22,182 nt of DNA from JAAXKN01 sp050259615 (lineage in GTDB: Bacteria > Bacteroidota > Ignavibacteria > Ignavibacteriales > SURF-24), in contig JBLNAZ010000055.1 in assembly GCA_050259615.1 (NCBI GenBank), forward strand, positions 1 to 22,182, in the 5' to 3' direction. Of the stretch, positions 7,372 through 15,365 are shown one piece after another (within the stretch, counting starts at the first letter, position 1; the number at the start of each line of letters is the position of its first letter). Position numbers and translations under genes: made by a program. Below the pieces are notes generated by a model that was not told the origin of the DNA, searched no databases, and saw nothing but the letters and a program-made list of their open reading frames with translations.

Positions 7372-9453
7372 TTAGAATATGGAATATTTAACACCTGCAA
7401 AGAATGAGCGGCCCGGGCCTCCGGGAACAGAAGATATTGCATTCGCGCTTACATCAGGATTCTGGATATTCTGGTTGAAAATATTTTCAGCATCAACGGA
7501 AAATTCAAGTACACCGAATGAAAGAATATACGCGGCATTTGTAATATTCTGCGCTGTTAAACCTCCGCGTTCACTCCAGTATCTTTCTGAAAGCCCTATA
7601 CTCTGCTGCTCTGTGATTTTGTAACGGAGACCTGCATTGAAAGTTACTGCGGGAACAAACTGTGCGAGAATGTCATTTGAATATATTTTATTTCCCTGTG
7701 CATTATATGCGGCGTTTGAGAAAAGGAGGAATTTCCCGAATGATCTCTGATAGTCAACTTCAAGCCCATAACGTGTAAAACCATCTACGTTCATGTATTC
7801 GGGCTGGGCTGCGCCAGGCAGGGTAACACGTGAAATGGTATTTTTTGTGGAAATCAAATATCCATTTATTGTGAGTATTTGTGACGTGGTTGATGTAGTA
7901 TAAGCAAAGTCGACAGATCTTATTACCTCGGCTTTCAGATTACGGTTTCCTGCTATTACAAACGGAATTATTAAATCCTGCTGGGAAAGCACGGGTGAAT
8001 TAAATCCTTCTGAGAAAAGTAACTTAAAGGATTGTGAATCGTCGATATTGTAAATCAATCCGGCACGGGGCGAAATATGCGATCCCGCCAGCTGATTTTT
8101 TACAAATCTTGCACCCGCAACAGCCCTGATTTTTCCAAATGTAATATCCAACTGTAAAAATGAAGATAACTCAGTTACTGAAGTAACGTTTGACTGTAAG
8201 GCAAGAAGTTTGTCGGAAGCGTCTGTCTTCTGATATTGACCTGCTTTTCTGTATTCATCTTCCACGCCAAAAAGCAATCCTGCGGTTTCTGTAACCGGAT
8301 AAGTTGCTGTAAAACCAAAACGTGCTCTGTAGTTGTTGGAATACGGATTGATGTATTGCTGTTTTCCGAGAGATGAAGTGACAATATTAGCTGAATTTTT
8401 TGTGGCCAGAAAGTTGTCAATGTCGAAGTTAAGGAAAAACGGGTTGTAATCGCTATAAAAGTTCAGATCTGCCTGCGAAATTTTCTGTGTATAATCTGCA
8501 TGAAGTAAAAATCCCTGATAAGTTAAACGGTTAGTCTGGAAGATCAGCGGAGCCCCGCCAAGACCATTGGTTGTCTGCTTAAAGACGTGTCCAAGAATAT
8601 TCAGGTTATTAAATTTTGCTCCTGCGGAAAAATCATAGAACTCTTCTTTCTTTCTCTCTATGCCGCTTTTGGGAAAGGGAATTGTATCCTTGCCTGAAAC
8701 TTCTTTTCCAACGGTAAATGGGAATATTAAATTTGTTTTTGGATACAGAGCTTCATATCCTTTTCCCATTGTCTGTACTGATGCACCCGCATAATAATAT
8801 CCATTTTCTGTTTTATGCGAATAGTTTGCACCAGCATTTAATAATCCAAGACTTCCGCCTGTCATACTGACGTTGGCCTGATCTACATCTTTCTTAAAGA
8901 TAACATTTATAACACCTGCCGTAGCATCGGTTCCATAAATTACAGAGCCGGGTCCGCGGATTATTTCAACCCTGTCTATCAGCTCTGCAGGCATACTGAG
9001 TATTGGCATATCTCCATGCGAAGACATCCAATATGGCACTCCTTCAACAAGGAATAAAACCTTCTGGTTAAAGGTTTCAGACATGCCGCGGATCATTAAA
9101 GAAACCGATCCTACGGGAGCATCCTGCACCAGTACACCCGGAACATGTGCAAGAGCATCTCTTAATGTCCTGATTCCAAAAGATTTCATTTCGCTTATCT
9201 TGAAGGAAGAAACAATTGCAGGCGTATTGGAAATGGATTCCTGCTTTTTTGAGGCTACTGAGACGTCAACTGTCAGCAGATCCTCAAGTGACATCTCTGC
9301 GTAATTCTTCTTATTCTCTTCCTCCTGCGCGTAATATTTGCAAGTCGGCATTATTGAAAGAAAAGCCAATAAGGCAATTATCAGTTTTGGAAACGAAAGA
9401 TTATTAAATGATTTCCTGTTTTTCACAGTTTTAGTTCTAAAGATACCTGACAT
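7372..9453 (-). CDS. TonB-dependent outer-membrane receptor
   Basis: A 693-residue outer-membrane receptor. An N-terminal export signal with a long basic lead (hydrophobic core about 23-36) is followed by 'MSLEDLLTVDVSVASKK', the lead-in typical of receptors with a plain plug. The plug spans about 66-190 and includes 'IRGM', 'VLFLVEGVPYW', 'IDRVEIIRGPGSVIYGTDA' and 'GVINVIFKK'. The rest is a beta-barrel ending in phenylalanine ('GVKYSIF'), the usual outer-membrane assembly signal. There is no CarboxypepD_reg domain, unlike the second receptor in this window, and no SusD partner. The ligand could be an iron chelate, a cobalamin-like molecule or another small compound; the sequence does not decide. 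The start ATG (9451-9453) follows a GGGGA ribosome site. A YfiR-like gene follows 123 bases downstream. Confidence 0.94.
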   Translation of the reverse strand: MSGIFRTKTVKNRKSFNNLSFPKLIIALLAFLSIMPTCKYYAQEEENKKNYAEMSLEDLLTVDVSVASKKQESISNTPAIVSSFKISEMKSFGIRTLRDALAHVPGVLVQDAPVGSVSLMIRGMSETFNQKVLFLVEGVPYWMSSHGDMPILSMPAELIDRVEIIRGPGSVIYGTDATAGVINVIFKKDVDQANVSMTGGSLGLLNAGANYSHKTENGYYYAGASVQTMGKGYEALYPKTNLIFPFTVGKEVSGKDTIPFPKSGIERKKEEFYDFSAGAKFNNLNILGHVFKQTTNGLGGAPLIFQTNRLTYQGFLLHADYTQKISQADLNFYSDYNPFFLNFDIDNFLATKNSANIVTSSLGKQQYINPYSNNYRARFGFTATYPVTETAGLLFGVEDEYRKAGQYQKTDASDKLLALQSNVTSVTELSSFLQLDITFGKIRAVAGARFVKNQLAGSHISPRAGLIYNIDDSQSFKLLFSEGFNSPVLSQQDLIIPFVIAGNRNLKAEVIRSVDFAYTTSTTSQILTINGYLISTKNTISRVTLPGAAQPEYMNVDGFTRYGLEVDYQRSFGKFLLFSNAAYNAQGNKIYSNDILAQFVPAVTFNAGLRYKITEQQSIGLSERYWSERGGLTAQNITNAAYILSFGVLEFSVDAENIFNQNIQNPDVSANAISSVPGGPGRSFFAGVKYSIF

Positions 9454-9886
9454 ATTATTTCCCCATTTTTGTTAAATGATAATTTTGGTACTCAAATGAT
9501 TTATTTGTAAAAATAATAGGATCAAGGTATTCTAGCGCCTGAATGTGAGGCGGATTTGATGGTCGATGGTAAGCTATCGCCTGGAATATTGGTGGAATAA
9601 CTTATCTTTAAATTCCCTAACTTGAATAAACATGGGACAGTGGAAGAAATCGTCTATCAATAGGTGAACTAAATTCAAATTCGAAACCATCCTGATTAAC
9701 TAATACCGCTTTTTAACTCATTGCAAATACTGCTCAGAAATCGATTATTGGTACAAGCATTGGACATGGAATCTTTGATTAAAATATTGCTTTTTTTCTG
9801 ATTAACTGCATATCTAATCGGTTTTATGTATATAGTCGAAAAATAGAGTAAAAAGTTAAGCAATTTTAAATTTTTGTGGAAGTAAA
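9454..9886. other. Gene-free A/T-rich region upstream of the TonB receptor
   Basis: I see no reading frame with recognisable protein features on either strand here. The part just right of 9453 must hold the receptor promoter and ribosome site (GGGGA on the minus strand). No strong hairpin or tandem repeat was found in the rest. Confidence 0.4.
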
Positions 9887-10015
9887 ATGTTTACAAGAAG
9901 TAAAATGCCCGCAATCAGAACAGTTCATCCGAACTTGTTCCAGGGCTTTTCGTTTACTTCAATTGTATTGCCAGTTGCTGTAGGGATGGTTCTTGCAGGA
10001 TATTCAAAAAAATAG
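9887..10015 (+). CDS. Possible 42-residue hydrophobic peptide
   Basis: An open frame of 42 codons starting ATG at 9887 and ending TAG at 10013-10015. The product begins with a basic segment (MFTRSKM) and has one hydrophobic stretch, 'FTSIVLPVAVGMVLAGY', then ends 'SKK', so it looks like a small single-span membrane peptide. GGAAG lies 4 bases before the ATG, slightly close. The frame stands alone on the plus strand in a region with no other gene, and a hairpin motif follows within 25 bases. Chance cannot be excluded for a frame of this size. Confidence 0.3.
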   Translation: MFTRSKMPAIRTVHPNLFQGFSFTSIVLPVAVGMVLAGYSKK

Positions 10016-10033
10016 GTGCCCCTTTTCTTTTTT

Positions 10034-10060
10034 AAGTGCGGAGGGACGGGGAATCTCCGC
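10034..10060. repeat. G-rich hairpin motif, copy 1 of a possible dispersed repeat
   Basis: AAGTGCGGAGGGACGGGGAA (10034-10053) matches 18 of 20 positions with the motif at 21919-21938. GCGGAG (10038-10043) pairs with CTCCGC (10055-10060) around an 11-base G-rich loop. It follows the possible peptide at 9887-10015 and lies about 160 bases past the histidine kinase stop. Confidence 0.45.
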
Positions 10061-10220
10061 TGGTAAAATAATTCCTTTAATCAGCATGCTCCTGCATCTT
10101 TAAAGAAGACAGTAACCAGGCGGTCATGCAAAAATAAAAGCATAAGATAATAAGGCAGAAGACTATGAATGTCAGAAATCACTTCTTTTGGATAACCTGT
10201 TGAATATGATAATCCTCTGT

Positions 10221-12818
10221 TTACAAGAATGATGGAATTGTAAATGAAAAGGTACTGCCCTGGCTCACTTGGCTTTCAACCCTGATTGTACCGTTATGTT
10301 TTTCAATCATTTCCTTGCACAGCAGCAGGCCTAAGCCGGTTCCTTCTTCATTTGCCGTACCCTTTCTGCTTACGTCCTTATCGATCTTAAATAGCTTATC
10401 AAGCGTATCATTTTCCATTCCAATGCCAGTATCGGTAACCGAAAACTCTGTGAAGCCGTTTAATTTCCTGGCCTCCAGTGTAATCCTTCCCCCGGGATTT
10501 GTGAACTTTATTGAATTAGCCGCAAGGTTTCTTATTATAGCAGACAGCATATTTTTGTCCGCTTTAATAAAGATCGAATTATCTATTACATAATTAAACT
10601 CAATATTCTTATTCCTTGCGGTTTGTTTTACCAGTGAAATTGTCGGGTATAGTTCAACCAGGAGATTAAAATCTTCCAGATTAATAACCATCTGTCCGGT
10701 TTGTATTCTTGACCAGTCGAGCAGGTTTTCAAGAAGCTTATAGGAGCTGCGGCTCAGCTCTTCAATACTGCTTATAAAAGATATTTTTTCTTCTTCAGTG
10801 AGCGTTGTGTATTCAGATGATAAAATCTGTGAGCAGCCGATTAAGCCCTGAAAGGGGCTTTTCAGGTCGTGTGCAATAATTGAAAAAAACTTGTCCTTGG
10901 TTGCATTCAGTTCAACAAGCTCGAGGTTAATTTTTATTGTTTCTTCCTGTGCACGTTTGCGCTCAGTGCAGTCGCGTTCGACAAAGAGGATGCTTGCAGG
11001 ATTACCGTCTGGATGAGGCAGAACAGTATAATTGAGCTCAATATAAAACCGGCTGCCATCTTTTTTTACTGCCAGGTATTCCCTGATTTTATGATCGCTT
11101 TGTCCTGCTATCAGCTTACGCATATTATCAGCCAGCCTGACGCGGTCCGAGGGGTCAATAAAATCAAAAGCAGGCCTCCCGGTAAGTTTATCTTTTTCTT
11201 CTATTGAATAGCCGTACATCTGAATTAATTTGTCGGACATAAACTGCATCTTTCCATCCATGGAAATAATTCCTATTCCATCGGGCGAAGCTGAAATAAT
11301 GGCCTCCAGCTTCTGGCTGCTCAGCAGGAGAGCTTCTTCATCCTGTTTGCGTTTGGTAATATCGCGTTCGACATACAAAATGCTTTGAGGCTTACCATCC
11401 GAATCATACAATACTCTGGTATTTACATCAATATTAAATCGGCTTTTATCTTTTCTTAGGGCCAGATATTCTGTGATCTCATCACCCTTTTCACCGGCCA
11501 GCAGTCTTTGTGTATTGTCAATCAGTAATTCGTGGTCTGAAGGATCAATATAATCAAAAATTGAACTCCCCAGGAATTCTTCCATCCCTTCTACAGGATA
11601 TCCGTGCATTGCAACCAGTTTTTCTGAAATAAGCTGTATTTTCCCGTCGGGCGATATCATGCCGATACCATCGGGGGAGGCTGCAATAACGGCTTCCCAT
11701 TTGCGGTTACTTTGCTGCAGGGCTTCTTCGGCCATTTTGCTTTCGGTTATGTCGGTCAGAAAGTTCAGCGTAGCCGGAAAGCCTTCCCATTCAATAAGCA
11801 CCGAATTGGAATAAGCCCAGCGGGTGCTTCCATCTTTTTTCAGCAGACGGAAGACATAATAGTTAGGGACAGCTTCGCCGCGCAGTCTTTTTTCATGATT
11901 CTCTTTAATTTTTGCGCGGTCTTCCGGATGAATGGAAGTTATAAACGGAGCATTCTCAAGCTCCTCTTTCGAATAACCGGTCATAGTTTCAGTCATCGGG
12001 TTGGCCAGGCGCAGCAACCCTCCCTGAATAACTGCAATGGCCTCATTAGCGCTGTCAATAAGCAGACGGTACTTCTGTTCGCTTTTCCTCAGTTCCTGCT
12101 CAGCTTTTCTATGGCCGGCGATCTCCCTGGCAAGTTCTTCATTTGCATTTTGAAGCTTAGCGTTTGCTTCGGAAATCTGAAGGGTGCGTTCGGCAACAAC
12201 TTTTTCAAGGGCATCATTGCGTTCAACGAGTTCCTTGAGCGGATAGACTTCTCCTTCACGAACGAGGTAATAAGGAATTGAAATACTGCTATGGGATATT
12301 TTCCAGTCTGATCCTTCCTTGCAGAAGATTAGCACCAGGCGTGCTGTTTCGCGTGAAAGAATATGATCCTTAATGGGCAGGTGTATGGTAAAAAATCCGG
12401 TTGTAACTGCAACGGTATCGGAGAGAAACTGAACTGCCAGATCCTTAACATCAATATGTATCGTTTCCTTTACCTGTGCAAAATCCTGGCGCGTAATGGC
12501 CACCCATTCCTCTTTATCCTTGACCAGGAAATCTCCGCCGCCTGTAAAGCCTGAAAAATTCTCGCTGAAGTGAGTGGTAAGACTGTCATCGCGGGTTGAA
12601 TACATTTTAATGTAATTCTCAAAAAGCAGCCGTACGTTCTGCCCGTCGGGCATTATAAGCTCACTTCCCTGGGATTCTGAGACTACAGGAACCTTTACAC
12701 CGGAAGCCTGAGGCATGCCCCGCTCTCTGCACTCTTTTTCATACATTGCTTTCAAATCTGCATACTGCTGCTTTAGCGCAGCCAGTTCTTGCGAAAGTGC
12801 CTCTTTGGTTTTATTCAT
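10221..12818 (-). CDS. NTF2-like / triple-PAS sensor histidine kinase
   Basis: An 865-residue cytoplasmic sensor kinase with no membrane segment. In order: an N-terminal coiled coil (about 1-35), an NTF2/SnoaL-like cone domain (about 60-185, with 'LFENYIKMYSTRD' and 'VAVTTGFFTIHLP'), a second coiled coil (about 195-250), PAS1 (about 250-365), PAS2 (about 370-495), PAS3 (about 500-620), then the kinase core. The phospho-acceptor is His650 in 'FFSIIAHDLKSPFQ'. The ATP-binding domain shows the N box ('IIRNLAANSIKF', Asn764/Asn768), G1 'DTGIG' (796-800) and G2 'GTGLG' (826-830). PAS2 and PAS3 are near-duplicates of each other. There is no receiver domain and no response-regulator gene nearby, so it is an orphan. 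NTF2-like domains can bind small hydrophobic ligands or dimerise; here the domain may be the input. Confidence 0.93.
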   Translation of the reverse strand: MNKTKEALSQELAALKQQYADLKAMYEKECRERGMPQASGVKVPVVSESQGSELIMPDGQNVRLLFENYIKMYSTRDDSLTTHFSENFSGFTGGGDFLVKDKEEWVAITRQDFAQVKETIHIDVKDLAVQFLSDTVAVTTGFFTIHLPIKDHILSRETARLVLIFCKEGSDWKISHSSISIPYYLVREGEVYPLKELVERNDALEKVVAERTLQISEANAKLQNANEELAREIAGHRKAEQELRKSEQKYRLLIDSANEAIAVIQGGLLRLANPMTETMTGYSKEELENAPFITSIHPEDRAKIKENHEKRLRGEAVPNYYVFRLLKKDGSTRWAYSNSVLIEWEGFPATLNFLTDITESKMAEEALQQSNRKWEAVIAASPDGIGMISPDGKIQLISEKLVAMHGYPVEGMEEFLGSSIFDYIDPSDHELLIDNTQRLLAGEKGDEITEYLALRKDKSRFNIDVNTRVLYDSDGKPQSILYVERDITKRKQDEEALLLSSQKLEAIISASPDGIGIISMDGKMQFMSDKLIQMYGYSIEEKDKLTGRPAFDFIDPSDRVRLADNMRKLIAGQSDHKIREYLAVKKDGSRFYIELNYTVLPHPDGNPASILFVERDCTERKRAQEETIKINLELVELNATKDKFFSIIAHDLKSPFQGLIGCSQILSSEYTTLTEEEKISFISSIEELSRSSYKLLENLLDWSRIQTGQMVINLEDFNLLVELYPTISLVKQTARNKNIEFNYVIDNSIFIKADKNMLSAIIRNLAANSIKFTNPGGRITLEARKLNGFTEFSVTDTGIGMENDTLDKLFKIDKDVSRKGTANEEGTGLGLLLCKEMIEKHNGTIRVESQVSQGSTFSFTIPSFL

Positions 12819-13017
12819 ATTTCTCTTAAATCTTTTGCCGCAATTCTGAATCTATTTTTTTATACCTGACGCCATCCGGAAAACTATGCCCTGGCATTCA
12901 GTGAACTGACCCGATTAACGTGACAATGATAAGCTAGTTTTTCCATATAAGCAAGCATATTGGATTTCCGGCAATTGTTTCAATATCGCATAAGTCTTGA
13001 GAAGATAAAATGGCAGG
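12819..13017 (-). promoter_or_regulatory. Upstream region of the histidine kinase gene
   Basis: This 199-base gene-free stretch lies between the GH65 3'-end hairpin and the kinase start and should carry the kinase promoter. Only a weak AAGAG-type ribosome site (about 5 bases before the ATG at 12816-12818) is visible; no promoter boxes are clear. Confidence 0.35.
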
Positions 13018-13075
13018 AGGCAGAGGGGACGAGAGATTAGAGCATCAGTTTCTTAATTCCTCTCATCCCCGGCCT
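13018..13075 (-). terminator. 3'-end hairpin of the GH65 gene
   Basis: GGGGACGAGAG (13025-13035) pairs with CTCTCATCCCC (13060-13070) with one mismatch, and an outer AGGC/GCCT (13018-13021 with 13072-13075) extends it past a small internal loop. It starts 7 bases after the GH65 stop. The U run after it is poor, so it may stabilise the 3' end rather than terminate efficiently. Confidence 0.5.
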
Positions 13076-13082
13076 GAATTAC

Positions 13083-15263
13083 TTACTTTACCGGGCTCAT
13101 CTCCAGTTTATTATTCCTGACGCTGATATTATATAGCTTATTATTTATGGTAAAGTTCTTCAGAGTTAATGAAGTGATATTTTTTGGCAGCATGGGCTGA
13201 AATTCCTGAATAAACCCTTTATCAGTCAGCCTTAAGCCGGTGTAGCCAAAAATCACCTGCTGCAGGAATGCCCCCGCACCTGTCAGAAAATTAACAGACT
13301 GATTCGTATGAGTCTCTGCCAGCACATTAAACGGAGGCCTCAGATAACCTTTATATGTTTTTTCAATTGTATAGTTGAAAAGACTGTCATTGCCCAGTTC
13401 GGCCGCAATGATGGGAAGGAAATTGCTTCCCATATTGGCCCCGGGACCAATCTGATCCAATCCCTTAACAGCATTCAAAAGATCATTCCTTTTTACATTT
13501 TGCGGCATATTTATCTGAAGCGGATAGCTTAAAAGCGGCGCTACACTTGTCCAGAATCCAGCATCTTCTTTGGTACCCTCGGGGGCATTTTCGTAGATAG
13601 GATGTGTCTGCGTCTTTTCGTCCAGAGGAATAAACATTTTTTCTGCTATCTTTTCCCATTCAGGGTTTTTATCAGTATTAAGCAGATAAGCTGCATTTAC
13701 AGCTATCTCCAGATTTAGTTTTGCAACAGAGTTGGTATAGGTTTCATTATTTACATTCTGCATGCCCTCGCTTACTGAAACAAGTTTCCCGATCTCGTAG
13801 CGGTCCTTTTCTTTATTATAGTTAACGCGGCTTACCCAGAAATCAGCAGTAGCCGAAATAACCTTCCAGCCGAAGGCTTTTAACCAATTGGCATCCTTTG
13901 TTGCCAGGTAATACTGCCATTGGGCAAGTGCTACATCCCCGACTATATGATTTTCCTTTACTGCATTTTGAATGGCAAAATAGGGAGTTGTCTCGGCTCC
14001 GGTTTCATCCGACTCCCAGGGATACATCGCCCCTTTATAATTGTTCTTCTTTGCATTTTCCAGTGCGGCCGGAAGCGCATTTACTCTGAACATAACAAGA
14101 GACTTTGCCATACCGGGATGCATTACCAGAAGCGGCGGGAACATATAAGTGTCTGCATCCCAGAATATATGCCCGTAATAGCCCGATGTTGCAAGCCCCA
14201 TCGGCCCGATGCTGAAGCCTGTATTTCCCATTACACTTGAAAGCAGATAATAGATCATTGAGTGAATCAATTTTTGAAAATTCCTGTCGCCTTCACAAAT
14301 AATATCTGTGTTCCACAGATTATTCATGGCAGAATTATTCTCATTGAGAAGTCCACTGAAGCCTGCATCTTTTGCCTTATTGCAAATATCCAATACCATT
14401 TTCTGGATATCTGCCTTTTCATCCCTGTCAGATTCAACGGAAACGAATTTGTAAAAAGTGTACTTTTGCCCCTTTTCAGCCTTAAATCTGATTTCAACAG
14501 AGGCCGAATTTTCCCCCTTCTGGGAAATTATAACAGGGGAGGGGAGCTTGTCAAAAGAAACTTCTGCCGCAATAGCTACCCTGGTATCTTTCCCGTCACT
14601 TTGCGAGAGAATCTGCATGTTCCCGCTGGTTTTATCATTCGCAGAGGCTGCACTCAGGACTTTCATATATCCCGGATACCAGAAAGGCGGCCAGGTTCCC
14701 TCAACCACAGGAGCTATGTTTGTCAGTTTTGCAAGTGCTGCTCTCTTAGGCTCTTGTCTTTGCTTTAATGGAAAAACAAGCCTTACGCTTCCTGAAAAGT
14801 CAGGGGTTATTTCTAATTTTATGAGGGCAAGATTTTTCTGGCTTCTTGAAATTAAACTTACAATATCAACTTCTGTTTTCTTCTTGCCGGAATTCCAGGT
14901 ATACCTGGTCTCAAGTGTTCCGTTAAACATATTAAGTGTCTGCGTGTAATCTGAAAACTGGGATGAATCGTTTGCTGTATCATTCAGCCATTTTGTTCCG
15001 TTATAATAATCAATCTCATTCCAGGAAGGGATGCATGCAATTCTGGGTATATCATCTTTGCCATGGTCGTATACTTTAACCATAAATGATTCTGCCTGCT
15101 GTGTTCCAAGTCTTGTTGAAGAGAGGCTGAAATAGCCGTTCCCGATATAGGTCGGGAAATAAGGCTGAAAGTGCCTGGCCTGAAGGAGAAAACTTTCATC
15201 CTGTGCTACTGCTGCAGTGCCTGAGAAAATTATCATAAAAAGAAGAAATCTAAAAGGTTTCAT
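13083..15263 (-). CDS. Exported glycoside hydrolase family 65 enzyme (alpha-glucosidase/kojibiosidase-like)
   Basis: A 726-residue GH65 enzyme with signal peptide 1-20 ('MKPFRFLLFMIIFSGTAAVA'). A beta-sandwich (about 22-290) precedes an (alpha/alpha)6 barrel (about 310-660) and a short C-terminal beta domain. Family motifs: 'GHIFWDADTYMFPPLL' (Trp368/Asp369), the general-acid region 'VSVSEGMQNVNNETYTN' with Glu499, and 'NFLTGAGAFLQQVIFGYTGL' preceded by Glu650. A second glutamate about 150 residues after the first, before 'NFLTG', is the layout known from GH65 hydrolases (collagen glucosyl-galactosyl hydrolase, bacterial kojibiose hydrolase) rather than phosphorylases, so hydrolysis of an alpha-1,2- or similar glucoside is likely. 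Export also argues against a phosphorylase. I chose ATG 15261-15263 over an in-frame TTG at 15302 because GAGGG (15271-15275) lies 7 bases upstream and the signal peptide then starts correctly. A TonB receptor gene lies just upstream. Confidence 0.9.
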   Translation of the reverse strand: MKPFRFLLFMIIFSGTAAVAQDESFLLQARHFQPYFPTYIGNGYFSLSSTRLGTQQAESFMVKVYDHGKDDIPRIACIPSWNEIDYYNGTKWLNDTANDSSQFSDYTQTLNMFNGTLETRYTWNSGKKKTEVDIVSLISRSQKNLALIKLEITPDFSGSVRLVFPLKQRQEPKRAALAKLTNIAPVVEGTWPPFWYPGYMKVLSAASANDKTSGNMQILSQSDGKDTRVAIAAEVSFDKLPSPVIISQKGENSASVEIRFKAEKGQKYTFYKFVSVESDRDEKADIQKMVLDICNKAKDAGFSGLLNENNSAMNNLWNTDIICEGDRNFQKLIHSMIYYLLSSVMGNTGFSIGPMGLATSGYYGHIFWDADTYMFPPLLVMHPGMAKSLVMFRVNALPAALENAKKNNYKGAMYPWESDETGAETTPYFAIQNAVKENHIVGDVALAQWQYYLATKDANWLKAFGWKVISATADFWVSRVNYNKEKDRYEIGKLVSVSEGMQNVNNETYTNSVAKLNLEIAVNAAYLLNTDKNPEWEKIAEKMFIPLDEKTQTHPIYENAPEGTKEDAGFWTSVAPLLSYPLQINMPQNVKRNDLLNAVKGLDQIGPGANMGSNFLPIIAAELGNDSLFNYTIEKTYKGYLRPPFNVLAETHTNQSVNFLTGAGAFLQQVIFGYTGLRLTDKGFIQEFQPMLPKNITSLTLKNFTINNKLYNISVRNNKLEMSPVK

Positions 15264-15270
15264 ATTCCTG

Positions 15271-15275
15271 CCCTC
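15271..15275 (-). promoter_or_regulatory. Ribosome binding site fixing the GH65 start
   Basis: GAGGG on the minus strand, 7 bases before the ATG at 15261-15263. The alternative TTG 13 codons earlier would put a charged, non-signal-like segment before the signal peptide. Confidence 0.7.
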
Positions 15276-15311
15276 ACTTATATTTTTCCGGGTTGTATAC
15301 AATATAATATC

Positions 15312-15356
15312 TGAACAGATGAAGCAGAAAAAGAGGTGCTCTGCCTCATCTGTTCA
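15312..15356 (-). promoter_or_regulatory. Long intercistronic hairpin between TonB receptor and GH65 genes
   Basis: An 11-bp perfect stem, TGAACAGATGA (15312-15322) with TCATCTGTTCA (15346-15356), continues after one A-C mismatch with 5 more pairs (15324-15328 with 15340-15344) around an 11-base loop. It begins 10 bases after the receptor stop. No clear U run follows on the minus strand, so partial termination or mRNA processing/stabilisation between the two genes is as likely as full termination. Confidence 0.6.
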
Positions 15357-15365
15357 TAAAATACC

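Noticed and set aside
11712..12281. Open frame of 189 codons on the plus strand inside the histidine kinase gene.
   Set aside because: It is antisense to PAS1 and the coiled coil of a clearly coding gene and shows no domain-like pattern.
13018..13035. A possible third copy of the G-rich repeat (GGCAGAGGGGACGAGAG).
   Set aside because: Only a short part resembles the reverse complement of the copy at 21919-21948, and it is better explained as one arm of the GH65 3'-end hairpin.
14262..14949. Overlapping plus-strand frames of 163-168 codons inside the GH65 gene.
   Set aside because: Antisense shadows of a well-conserved enzyme; no recognisable protein features.
15264..15302. Thirteen-codon N-terminal extension of the GH65 enzyme from a TTG.
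   Set aside because: It would bury the signal peptide, and a good ribosome site serves the ATG at 15263 instead.
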